From contig CBFIBS010000002.1 in assembly GCA_965660945.1 (NCBI GenBank), positions 248,001-312,000 on the forward strand: a DNA stretch of 64,000 bases, read 5' to 3'. Source of the DNA: UBA7985 sp002711265. Lineage in GTDB: Bacteria; Pseudomonadota; Alphaproteobacteria; UBA7985. Made by a program: the position numbers and the translations under genes. Positions 26,321-34,415 of the stretch are shown in pieces (position 1 is the first letter of the stretch; each line of letters begins with the position of its first letter). The notes below the pieces were generated by a model. The model did no database searches and was not told the DNA's origin. It saw only the letters and a list, made by a program, of their open reading frames with translations.

Positions 26321-28234
26321 CTATTGCGGGGCGATAATGTCCCCGTTGAGCATGATTTCACCCAGCTGGGTAAGTTCAAGGGCGTAGCGGCGCTGATCGT
26401 TGCCCGAAGCCGCGCCGAAGTCGCTCAATCGGCTGGCCCAGTCAGCGATTTGCGTACCGTATTCCTGCATGCCCTGCGCGTCTTCACCCCCTGAAGCCAG
26501 GGCATCGGCTGCGGTTTGCTGGGCACGCTCGTGCACGGCGTCCAACCCACTGACATTGGCAACGAAACTGCCGAACCCGAACAGTGGCGGGATGGGCATG
26601 ACCTGATGGGTGCCCTCCAGACTCATGCTAAAGTCTTCAGCCGTCGCCACGGTGTCGGTGACTGCGACCATGGGTGGCTGGATCAGGAAGGGCGTGATCA
26701 TGCCCAGCGCGCCGGTCGCCAGTGAGCGGAGCAGCGTGCCGGGGTCCTGGACCGACCCGGCCCGGGGCAGGCTGCCGAGGGTTTCGCGCAGGTTGGCCAT
26801 GGGCAGGGCGGTAATGTCCACCGTGGCGCTGAGCTGTGACGGCACAAGGCTCTGCGACAGCGGGTCGAAGCGGACGAGGCGCCCGCCCAGCACCGGCACC
26901 ACGGCCGGGACGACGATCGGATCAGGCTCGATCCCTGCTTCGGACGGCAGGGCGCTGAGGTCGATGCCGTCGGCCCGTACCTGCAGTGTCACCCCGGCGC
27001 CATCCAGCCGCATGTCACTGAGCTGCAGGCTGCCCGCAGCCTCCGCCATAGTCAGGGAGAACAGCCGGTCAGGCAGCGTGAATACCATGCCGCTGACCGA
27101 GCCCTCGACCCGCAGGCTGCTGAAGAACAGGAAGACATCAGCCAGCACCGACCAGCTGCTACCCGGTTCCGCTTCGGTGAACAGCGTGGCGAGTGCACCG
27201 GTGAAGGCGGCGACATCTGCCTCGCCGAGGCTGAGGCTCAACTGCGCCTGATTGAGACTGGCGAAGTCTTCCCGCCGCTGAATTCCTAAGCCGTCCATGG
27301 TCAGCTGCAGGTCCTGGGCTTTGAGCGCATCGCCATCGGACCCGGCGGGCAGGGTCAGCCTGTCGATCTGCACGGTCAGACCGAGCGCGCCGACGGACAG
27401 GTCGAGGTCGCGGATCTCGAGGTCTGTACGCGATGCCGAAGCGGGCAGGTACAGCGCCTGCAGATGCGCCATCGTCGCCGCGATCAGGGCTTCACCACCG
27501 TTATCAATGGCCTTCAGAAAGCGATGGTCAAACGCGCGGCCGAGGCTGGCGTAGGCCGATCCGGGCGCCCCACCCTGCCACTGGCTCTGGTAGCGCAGTT
27601 CACCGATTGTGAAGCCCGCCGAGGTGTCGGGGTCGCCCTCATTCACGGGCACGCTGCCACCAGAGACGCTCAGACCCCGTACCTGCAGGCGGTAGCCAGC
27701 CGGGTCTGCAACCATGCTCAGCTCATCGATGTTGAACCGGCCGCCCTGCGCTGTCCGCAGTGTCAGACCTTGCACCCGGTAGTCGAGCTGCCGATAGCCG
27801 CGGATGCGCTGATCCCAGAGCCCCTGCAGCTGCCAGCTGTCTGAAGCAGCACCGGCGTTGGCATCGAGGTCTTCTCCCGCGCGCCAGTCGCGGCTGGCCA
27901 CGGTCCACAGCCCGTCGCCCGAGGGCGCAACATCCACGGCCAGCGTGCCAACGGGTCGGCCGAACATGGTGACTTGGGCCAACACCCCGCCCCCGGCGTC
28001 TTCGGTGACTGAGGTTGCGTCCAGCGGCAGCGGGCCGAGCAGGCCGAAGGTGTGTTCGAGCTCACCGGTGATCAGCGCCTGAGCCGTCTTTGGGTCAGAC
28101 CCGGACTGCGCCTGCGCCATCGACGGAACCAGCGGCGTGGCTGCCAGGCACAGGGCGGAGAGGCACGCAGCGGCATGCGCGCGGAGACGGTTGAAGCGCA
28201 GCAAATCAAATCCTCCAAAGCGGCCCGAAGACAT
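26321..28234 (-). CDS. Large exported protein of unknown function (adjacent pair, upstream member)
   Basis: A protein of 637 residues from the ATG at 28234, or 627 from a TTG at 28204 that follows GGAGGA with good spacing; the TTG start gives a cleaner signal peptide (hydrophobic core, then PSMAQAQ). As in the next gene, the mature part is built of repeated beta-rich segments (LEIRDLDLSVGALGLTV, LQLSDMRLDGAGVTLQV) and ends with an NG motif (GEIMLNGDIIAPQ). No known domain could be named with confidence; an AsmA/YdgA-like lipid or protein chaperone role is only a guess. It lies between plsC and its putative paralogue, all on the minus strand. Confidence 0.7.
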   Translation of the reverse strand: MSSGRFGGFDLLRFNRLRAHAAACLSALCLAATPLVPSMAQAQSGSDPKTAQALITGELEHTFGLLGPLPLDATSVTEDAGGGVLAQVTMFGRPVGTLAVDVAPSGDGLWTVASRDWRAGEDLDANAGAASDSWQLQGLWDQRIRGYRQLDYRVQGLTLRTAQGGRFNIDELSMVADPAGYRLQVRGLSVSGGSVPVNEGDPDTSAGFTIGELRYQSQWQGGAPGSAYASLGRAFDHRFLKAIDNGGEALIAATMAHLQALYLPASASRTDLEIRDLDLSVGALGLTVQIDRLTLPAGSDGDALKAQDLQLTMDGLGIQRREDFASLNQAQLSLSLGEADVAAFTGALATLFTEAEPGSSWSVLADVFLFFSSLRVEGSVSGMVFTLPDRLFSLTMAEAAGSLQLSDMRLDGAGVTLQVRADGIDLSALPSEAGIEPDPIVVPAVVPVLGGRLVRFDPLSQSLVPSQLSATVDITALPMANLRETLGSLPRAGSVQDPGTLLRSLATGALGMITPFLIQPPMVAVTDTVATAEDFSMSLEGTHQVMPIPPLFGFGSFVANVSGLDAVHERAQQTAADALASGGEDAQGMQEYGTQIADWASRLSDFGAASGNDQRRYALELTQLGEIMLNGDIIAPQ

Positions 28235-28402
28235 GGGGTCCGCGGTCCGGTCATCCGGTGACCAGCTTGTGGCTCCAGACCTACTACACCCTAGCCCTGA
28301 AATGTAGATGGATTATGAAACAAATTGCGTGCAATCGTGGCGGGTGACCGGCGTTCGGCCGACCTCGACTTTCGCCGCGCTGATGGGGATCGACGGCGGG
28401 TA

Positions 28403-29125
28403 TCAGCCCGCGATCTGTGCCTGCTCGAACAGCGACAGGGACGAGGTTTCGATGCACTCCGAGACCTCGGTGAGGAAAGCGCGTTTGTCCAGGCCGGGCT
28501 GGATGGCGGGCTGGATGGCGACGGTGATGACGCCCTGCTTCAGGCCTTTCAGACCCTGATCCCAGAACACGCCGCTGTCGGTGCCCACAGGCACCACGGG
28601 CAGGTTCAGCTTCTCGTACATGGCGGCGACGCCCGGGTGGTAGCGCCCGCGCTCGCCCGGCCGGGTGCGTGTGCCTTCGGGGAAGATCACCACGGGCAGG
28701 CCTTGGTCTGCCTTGGCCTGCGAGTCCACCAGCAGCTTTTTCAGCGAAGACAGCCCGGCTTTCCGGTCCAGTGCGACCACGTCGATATGGCGGATGAACC
28801 AGCCGAAGATGGGCTGGCTCAGCAGCTCTTCCTTCATCACGTAGGCGGCGTTGGGGATGAGCTGGCTCCAGACCACGGTGTCGAAGAACGACTGGTGCTT
28901 GGAGGCGAGGATGAACGGGCCTTCCGGCAGGTTCTCCAGCCCTGTAACCTGCCAGCGCACCCCGGCGAAAAAGCGGGAGATGAAGAGGACTCCGCGCGCC
29001 CAGAAAAGGCCGAAGGCCAGCGTCGCGCCCTTGCCGAAGAACACCACCGGCCAGCCGATGGCCCCCATGATCCCTGTCCAGGCATAGCCGGCGAGTTTCG
29101 CCATGGTCGAACGCAGTGACATCAT
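28403..29125 (-). CDS. plsC: 1-acyl-sn-glycerol-3-phosphate acyltransferase
   Basis: Makes phosphatidic acid by acylating lysophosphatidic acid at the inner membrane. About 240 residues from the ATG at 29125. The acyltransferase block I HX4D is HQSFFD, block III is FPEGTRTRPGE, and the N-terminus has a hydrophobic membrane segment. The frame is open for another 71 codons upstream, but that stretch is Pro/Arg/His-rich and overlaps small repeats, so it is judged non-coding. The gene follows ftsE-ftsX on the same strand with a gap of about 221 bp; this neighbourhood is conserved in alphaproteobacteria. Confidence 0.93.
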   Translation of the reverse strand: MMSLRSTMAKLAGYAWTGIMGAIGWPVVFFGKGATLAFGLFWARGVLFISRFFAGVRWQVTGLENLPEGPFILASKHQSFFDTVVWSQLIPNAAYVMKEELLSQPIFGWFIRHIDVVALDRKAGLSSLKKLLVDSQAKADQGLPVVIFPEGTRTRPGERGRYHPGVAAMYEKLNLPVVPVGTDSGVFWDQGLKGLKQGVITVAIQPAIQPGLDKRAFLTEVSECIETSSLSLFEQAQIAG

Positions 29126-29172
29126 CGTGGACGGTTTTTCCTTAACGGCGCCAGTGCCAGCAAGCAGGCGGA

Positions 29173-29204
29173 CGGGCGGGTGTTTGAGTATGGGCGGGTG
29201 TTTG
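29173..29204. repeat. Short direct repeat upstream of plsC
   Basis: GGGCGGGTGTTTG occurs at 29173-29185 and again at 29191-29203, in a G/T-rich stretch that also contains GTGTGTGTG. It lies in the 221-bp gap between ftsX and plsC. Probably replication-slippage noise. Confidence 0.5.
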
Positions 29205-29346
29205 GGTGTGTGTGCGGGCAAGCAAGCAGGAAACGGGCGAACCCGCAGCGGACGAGGGAATAGGGTCGGACACGAGACGGCAGCACCCTGCCTCGAGCGA
29301 GAGGGTAGCGCGCTCGCAGATGGGTTCAAGCCTTCCATTCACAGGC

Positions 29347-30330
29347 TCAGAAGGTCTGCCGCAATTTTCCGGCGACACGCCACCGCGTGGTCACAGTGGC
29401 AAGCAGCACGATCAAGGCAAAAATGATCACTGCGACCAGCACCAGCGCGGGCAGCAGCGTGGCCGTCAACGCTGGTTCCAACGCCGGGGATCGCAGCCAG
29501 AGAAGCAGCTGCAGCCCGCAGCCCGTCGCGGCGCCCAGCCCGCCCCCAAGCAGCGCCAACCGCCACACGAAACCGGTGAACTCGCGGATGATCAGCCGGT
29601 CCGGCGCCCCTGACATGAGCAGGACTTCGATAACCGGCGCCTGCAGGTCCATGGATTGGCTGATGGTGAGAACCGTGGTCGCCGAAACCACCACCAGCAG
29701 CACGGCCAGCAGCGCCGCAGTGCTGCCGGCTTCCGCCAGCCGCTGGGCGCTGAGCTGGCTGCGCAAGGCGGCGTTGTCATCCAGCACGCTGCCCGGTGCG
29801 GCGCGTTCGAGCGCCCGGCGCAGTTCGGTCATGGAGACCTCGACCCGGGGGGTTCGACCGAGGGTGATGACCGCGGGCAGTGGCACCTGTGCACTCAGGC
29901 CCGCCTCCAGCGTATCGCCGATCAGGCGACGAGTGGCAGCCTCGTCGAGGGTCCGGATGCGGGTCAGGCCCACCGTGGCTTCGAGCACGTCAAGCGCCCG
30001 TCTCAGCGCCGGGTCTTCCGCGGTATCGGGCAAGCCGGGCGCGGTCGGGACGATCACGATCAGCTCGCTGTCAGCGACGCGCAGCGCCGACTGAATGACG
30101 AACAGGCGCTGCATCGACTGCAGCACGAAGAACACGGCCAGCAGGCTCATCAACCCGAGCAGGACCGGCAGCAGCCGGGCCACTGTCTGCCCGCGAAAGA
30201 TCAGCAGCGGTTCGTGAGGCGCAGCGTGGGGAACCCCGGACTCTGCCCGAGACTTTACCCCGGACTTTGCGTCGGGCGTCGCGGTCGCCGCCGCAGTGCG
30301 TGGCGATGGCTGAGTTGGCTGCCGGGTCAT
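29347..30330 (-). CDS. ftsX: Cell division ABC transporter permease FtsX
   Basis: Membrane partner of FtsE in the divisome; couples ATP hydrolysis to activation of peptidoglycan hydrolases. The 327-residue protein has a long polar N-terminus, a first membrane helix (about 55-77), a periplasmic domain, and three C-terminal helices (about 205-227, 255-275, 295-315), the FtsX/MacB topology. Its ATG overlaps the ftsE stop by 4 bp (ATGA). Sequence identity in FtsX is low in general, so the assignment leans on topology and on FtsE. Confidence 0.92.
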   Translation of the reverse strand: MTRQPTQPSPRTAAATATPDAKSGVKSRAESGVPHAAPHEPLLIFRGQTVARLLPVLLGLMSLLAVFFVLQSMQRLFVIQSALRVADSELIVIVPTAPGLPDTAEDPALRRALDVLEATVGLTRIRTLDEAATRRLIGDTLEAGLSAQVPLPAVITLGRTPRVEVSMTELRRALERAAPGSVLDDNAALRSQLSAQRLAEAGSTAALLAVLLVVVSATTVLTISQSMDLQAPVIEVLLMSGAPDRLIIREFTGFVWRLALLGGGLGAATGCGLQLLLWLRSPALEPALTATLLPALVLVAVIIFALIVLLATVTTRWRVAGKLRQTF

Positions 30331-31004
30331 GGCGCCGCCCCCGGTTGGCCTGCCGCTTTAACCCGACCGCCTTCGAGGTGGATGGCCGGATAATCGAAGC
30401 GCTCCAGCAAAGCACCGCTGTGGGTCGCAACCACCACCGTGGTGCCCAGCTTGTTGAGCTCTTCGAGCAGGCGCATGAGCTTGATGCCGATCCCGTCGTC
30501 GACATTGCCGGTTGGCTCATCCGCGAGCAGCAGATTGGGGCGATTGATCACCGCGCGGGCGATGGCGACCCGCTGCTTCTGACCGCCGCTGAGCTGCTCG
30601 GGTCTGACATCGGCGTGCTCACCCAGGCCGACCCAGTGCAGCAATTCATGGACGTAGTCCCGGTCGCCCTTCCGCGCCTTGCCTGAAACCCGCAGCGGCA
30701 GGGCGACGTTATCGTAGACGCTCATATGGTCGATCAGGCGGAAGTCCTGGAACACCACGCCGAGGCGCGAGCGGACCAGCGCTTTCTGGTCCCGGGTCAG
30801 TCGGCGCGTATCCCGGCCGAAGATCTCCAGCCGTCCCTGGCTGGGCTGGATGCCTAGAAACATCAGCCGCAACAGGGTGGTCTTGCCCGCACCGCTGGCG
30901 CCGGTAACAAAGCGGAAGCCGCCACTGGGCACCTGCAGCGATACATCCTGCAGCACCCCCGGGCGGACGGGGAAGTCCACACTGATCTGATCCATGCGAA
31001 TCAC
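30327..31004 (-). CDS. ftsE: Cell division ATP-binding protein FtsE
   Basis: ABC ATPase of the FtsEX complex. The 225-residue protein has Walker A GASGAGKTTL (about residue 35), the Q-loop VFQDFRLI, the signature LSGGQKQRVAIARA and Walker B LLLADEPTGNVD, with the DEPTGN wording typical for FtsE. The frame starts with GTG at 31004; an ATG three codons further (30995) is the alternative. First gene of ftsE-ftsX; the zinc-ribbon gene is divergent, with about 200 bp in between. Confidence 0.96.
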   Translation of the reverse strand: MIRMDQISVDFPVRPGVLQDVSLQVPSGGFRFVTGASGAGKTTLLRLMFLGIQPSQGRLEIFGRDTRRLTRDQKALVRSRLGVVFQDFRLIDHMSVYDNVALPLRVSGKARKGDRDYVHELLHWVGLGEHADVRPEQLSGGQKQRVAIARAVINRPNLLLADEPTGNVDDGIGIKLMRLLEELNKLGTTVVVATHSGALLERFDYPAIHLEGGRVKAAGQPGAAP

Positions 31005-31208
31005 AAATTTTGCCCTTTGGATCGAATTTTAGCTGTGGTCGCTGGCATAAATAATCTATTCCCCTTGTCCAAAGCCAGCGCCGATTTGATGCCCTCCAGT
31101 TTTTCGCTGTTTTGGGCTAAACTCCGGCCTCGGTAATGCGTCAGAGAAGCGGGCGCTTTGGGCGCACCGTCAGAGCGCCCCATCGGGTTGAAAGGTCAGA
31201 CCTTAGGC

Positions 31209-32132
31209 ATGCGCGTCGATTGCCCGAACTGCGGAACCCTGTACGAGGTGCCTGAGATCCACTTCTCAGACGGCGCCCGCAAGGTCCGGTGCACCGAGTG
31301 CGGCTATCGCTGGAACCAGTCTGTGACCAAGGCTCACTTCAACGAGGGGCGCAAGGACGCGCCGCTGCTGGACATGCTTGAGCCGGCGCTGGACATGGCG
31401 CGGGTCGACGAAGGCGGCCGGGCAGATTTGGACCATGGCGCGGATCCTGATGAAAGCAGCGATGCCAGCACAAGCACCAGTGTCGGCGCCGATCTCAGCG
31501 CCCGCGCCGAAACACCCCAGACGGAACTGGCCGACACCGAGGCGAGCCCGGCCGCCGTCGCGGAGGACATCATCGTCACCCGACTCGACCCGGCGGCAGC
31601 GGAGACGACTTTCGACGCACTCGAAGAGGCGCTGGCACCCCGGTCGGTCGACCGAAGGCAGCAGTTCTTTGAAGATATGGCGCGGCGGTGGCAGTGGGGA
31701 TTGGGCGTCGTCGTAGCCATGGCGCTGCTGTCGATGCTGGTGCTCGGGCGTGAAGCTGTGGTGCAGACCGTGCCCCTGACGCAGGGCCTGTACCGGGGTC
31801 TTGGGCTGGAACCGTGGAGCGCGCTGCGTGGCTGGGACTTGTGTGTGGCGTCGACCGCATCCGGCACAGGCGAAGCGGGGGTGACGATCCACTATGACCT
31901 GCGCAATACCAGCGCGTTCCGGCGCTCGGCACCCGACTTCTTTGTGGTGACAGCGGGTGAGGATCCAGTCCGCGTTGACGGGCCCGCGCGCCCGGTCAGC
32001 AGCGGGCAGGACGTACGCGGTGAGATCCGGTTTGCAGTCGGCGACGGGGCTGTATCGGCTGGTCCCGGGCTTCAACTCGGTCTCGCGGGTCGGGAAGACC
32101 ATCGCGACATCCGGCTTTACGGCGCGTGCTGA
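31209..32132 (+). CDS. Zinc-ribbon (MJ0042 type) membrane protein
   Basis: A 307-residue protein starting MRVDCPNCGTLYEVPE and continuing VRCTECGYRWNQS, that is, two CxxC pairs forming the MJ0042-type zinc ribbon (residues about 5-33). An acidic Ala/Asp/Glu/Ser-rich region follows, then one hydrophobic helix (about 171-187) and a C-terminal domain that may be periplasmic. Proteins of this type sit divergent from ftsE in many alphaproteobacteria; function is not known. The ATG at 31209 is chosen because the zinc ribbon begins right after it. Confidence 0.85.
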   Translation: MRVDCPNCGTLYEVPEIHFSDGARKVRCTECGYRWNQSVTKAHFNEGRKDAPLLDMLEPALDMARVDEGGRADLDHGADPDESSDASTSTSVGADLSARAETPQTELADTEASPAAVAEDIIVTRLDPAAAETTFDALEEALAPRSVDRRQQFFEDMARRWQWGLGVVVAMALLSMLVLGREAVVQTVPLTQGLYRGLGLEPWSALRGWDLCVASTASGTGEAGVTIHYDLRNTSAFRRSAPDFFVVTAGEDPVRVDGPARPVSSGQDVRGEIRFAVGDGAVSAGPGLQLGLAGREDHRDIRLYGAC

Positions 32133-32191
32133 TGCGCGACGCTTGGCCCCGCTGCACGAAGCGCGGTCGGGGACAAGTCGGCGCAACCCGG

Positions 32192-32449
32192 TCAGAGGCC
32201 CAGCATGGCATCCAGCTTGCCCTGAAAATCCAGATCGAACAGATCATCGCTGCCACCGATATGCTGTCCATCGATGAAAATCTGCGGCACGGTCGTGCGA
32301 CCACCAGAGCGCTGCACCATCTCTTCCTTGGCGCCGTCAACCTCCCAGATGTTGATGCGCCGGACGTCAACACCCTTGGACGACAGCAGTTGCTCCGCGC
32401 GCGCGCAGAAGCCGCAAAAATCCCGGTAGTACATTTCGATCGAAGTCAT
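32192..32449 (-). CDS. grxC: Glutaredoxin 3
   Basis: An 85-residue dithiol glutaredoxin that reduces disulfides with glutathione. The active site reads CGFC (residues 11-14) instead of the usual CPYC. The cis-proline region TTVPQIFIDG and the C-terminal GGSDDLFDLD are intact. Ends 59 bp from the zinc-ribbon gene (convergent). comF is 10 bp upstream on the same strand, so comF-grxC is an operon, the usual arrangement in this class. Confidence 0.95.
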   Translation of the reverse strand: MTSIEMYYRDFCGFCARAEQLLSSKGVDVRRINIWEVDGAKEEMVQRSGGRTTVPQIFIDGQHIGGSDDLFDLDFQGKLDAMLGL

Positions 32450-32459
32450 CCCTCTGGTC

Positions 32460-33401
32460 CTACAGCGGTTCGCTTACCCTGCTCAAGTGGTGGTTCCCGA
32501 TCACCCGGGCGACCACGACCACACCGATACGTGCTACGCCGTGCGCGCGTAGCTCATCACAGAGGGCATGAATGGTGGCACCAGTGGTGTGCACGTCGTC
32601 AACAATCACCACCGATCGCCCTTTCAATCCGGCACGGTACCTTTCGGGGACCAGAAAAGCATCGTGCACATTCTGCAGCCGCTCGCGCTGGCTCATGGCC
32701 TTCATTGGCGGCGTATTCCGTATCCGCACCACCCAGTCCGGGGCAAAGGTCGCCCCGGTCCGCCGCGCAAGCGCCTGAGCCAGCGCCGCCGACTGGTTGA
32801 AGCGCCTTGCCAGATGCCGCCGCCAGTGCAGCGGCACCGGCATCAACAAGTCCTGCTCGGCAATCAGCCCGCCGCTGACCAGCGCCATCCATCGGGTCAA
32901 CGACGGCACAACGTCCAGCCGGTCTCGGTACTTGAGCGCCAGCACCAGCGCCCGGCTACTGGCGTTGTAGGCGAAACTCGCGCGCATCCAATCGTAGGGT
33001 GGCGGGGCGGACAGGCAGGCGCCGCACCGTGGCGGCACCTCCGCCGACACCGCGTTCTCGCCTGCGATCAATGCGGTTGCGTCTGCGGATAGAACGGCCC
33101 CCGACAGCGGCCTGCCGCAGCAGTCGCACAAGGGCTGGGTCAGAAACTGCAGTTTCGGGAAACACGCGCTGCAAACCCCGTCCTCTGCCGCAATCATAGA
33201 CAAACACAGGCAGCACCGCGGCGGCAGAACCCAGTCCACCACTGCCCTAACGCCCGACCATACCGGCACAGAACGGCGACGCCGTGCCACTGCCGAGGGC
33301 GATGTGGCCGTCGACCCACCATCCGATCCACCATCTGACCGGCCTTTTTTCTCTGGCTCCGGATCAGCCTCAGAGTTGCGAAAGCGTCCGTCTGCATCCA
33401 T
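32460..33401 (-). CDS. ComF family phosphoribosyltransferase-like protein
   Basis: A 313-residue protein of the ComF/GntX family. The N-terminal part has zinc-finger-like cysteines (CCLCLSM, VCSACF, LCDCCGRPL, CGAC). The C-terminal part has the PRTase fold with the PRPP loop VVIVDDVHTTGAT. ComF proteins take part in DNA uptake in competent bacteria, but in most species the role is unknown. The ATG at 33399-33401 (MDADGRF) avoids overlap with the divergent methyltransferase; the frame is open for 31 more codons upstream. The first 50 residues are low complexity. Confidence 0.88.
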   Translation of the reverse strand: MDADGRFRNSEADPEPEKKGRSDGGSDGGSTATSPSAVARRRRSVPVWSGVRAVVDWVLPPRCCLCLSMIAAEDGVCSACFPKLQFLTQPLCDCCGRPLSGAVLSADATALIAGENAVSAEVPPRCGACLSAPPPYDWMRASFAYNASSRALVLALKYRDRLDVVPSLTRWMALVSGGLIAEQDLLMPVPLHWRRHLARRFNQSAALAQALARRTGATFAPDWVVRIRNTPPMKAMSQRERLQNVHDAFLVPERYRAGLKGRSVVIVDDVHTTGATIHALCDELRAHGVARIGVVVVARVIGNHHLSRVSEPL

Positions 33402-33450
33402 ATCCTGCACGATCGGCGAGCCCTGCTCCAAATTCAACCAAAGCGATATT

Positions 33451-34344
33451 ATGGTCGATTCTTTCGCGCCAAAGGTGTTCGACGGATACGCCAAGCGCCT
33501 TCAGATCCGGCGAGCGCGCCACAGCGACCCGCGCCACCATTTCCTGCACCGCGAAGTCGCAGAGCGGCTGGCCGACCGGCTGCTCGACCTCGAACAGCGC
33601 TTCGAAACCATCGCCGTGCTGGGCTGGTGGCCGGGGGGCGTGCGTGAGTTCCTGCCGCCCCGGCTGCAGCAGGCCCTCGACGACGGCCAACTGCAGCTGG
33701 TCGACCTGAGCTTCGACCACGGCACCGCCGAGGCCGATACCGAGTTTCTTCCGCTGCGCCCAGCGTCTTTCGATCTGATCCTCTCCAACATGGCCCTGCA
33801 CTGGGTCAACGACCTGCCGGGGATGCTCGCGCAGATCCGGACGGCGCTGCGCCCCGACGGGGTGTTTCTGGGCAGCGCGCTGGGCGGTGAAACGCTGTAC
33901 GAACTGCGCGCCGCCTTCGTCGAGGCCGAAACCCGGATCAGCGGCGGTTACAGCCCGCGCGTTTCTCCGGTCATGGACTTGCGCGACGCCGCCGGGTTGT
34001 TGCAGCGTGCCGGCTTCAGCCTGCCGGTCGCTGATATCGACCGGGTGCTGGTCTCCTACCAGAACCCCATGAGCCTGCTCGAAGACCTGCGCGGCATGGG
34101 CGAGTCAAACGCCGTCGTCGGCCGGAGCCCGAGTCTGACCGCGCGCCGCGTGCTGTTCGGCGCGCTCGAGCACTACATCACCGCCTTCGGTGATGACAGC
34201 GGCGCCGTACCGGCAACCTTTGACTGCCTGTTCCTCTCCGGCTGGGCACCCCATATGTCACAGCAGAAACCGCTGCGCCCGGGTAGCGCCGAGTTCAGCC
34301 TCGCCGAAGCCCTTGGCGCCAAAGAACAGCCGCTGAAATCCTGA
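33451..34344 (+). CDS. SAM-dependent methyltransferase-fold protein, BioC/NDUFAF5-like
   Basis: A 297-residue class I methyltransferase-fold protein. The later half matches the BioC/NDUFAF5 group: DLILSNMALHWVNDLPGML, LRPDGVFLGSALGGETL, and RVSPVMDLRDAAGLLQRAGF. However, motif I, normally a DxGxGxG loop, reads VLGWWPGGVREFL, so cofactor binding may be altered. NDUFAF5 modifies an arginine of complex I in mitochondria; a matching role here is a family-level guess. The gene is divergent from comF (ATGs about 50 bp apart), the usual neighbourhood in alphaproteobacteria. Confidence 0.85.
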   Translation: MVDSFAPKVFDGYAKRLQIRRARHSDPRHHFLHREVAERLADRLLDLEQRFETIAVLGWWPGGVREFLPPRLQQALDDGQLQLVDLSFDHGTAEADTEFLPLRPASFDLILSNMALHWVNDLPGMLAQIRTALRPDGVFLGSALGGETLYELRAAFVEAETRISGGYSPRVSPVMDLRDAAGLLQRAGFSLPVADIDRVLVSYQNPMSLLEDLRGMGESNAVVGRSPSLTARRVLFGALEHYITAFGDDSGAVPATFDCLFLSGWAPHMSQQKPLRPGSAEFSLAEALGAKEQPLKS

Positions 34345-34415
34345 ACCGGACCCAACCAAACCCAGCCCAGCCCTTGCTGCCCCCGACCAACCCCAGACCC
34401 ATAACGAGACCGATC

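Noticed and set aside
29126..29338. N-terminal extension of plsC
   Set aside because: His/Pro-rich residues coded by short G/T repeats, no ribosome site, no similarity to acyltransferases before the ATG at 29125.
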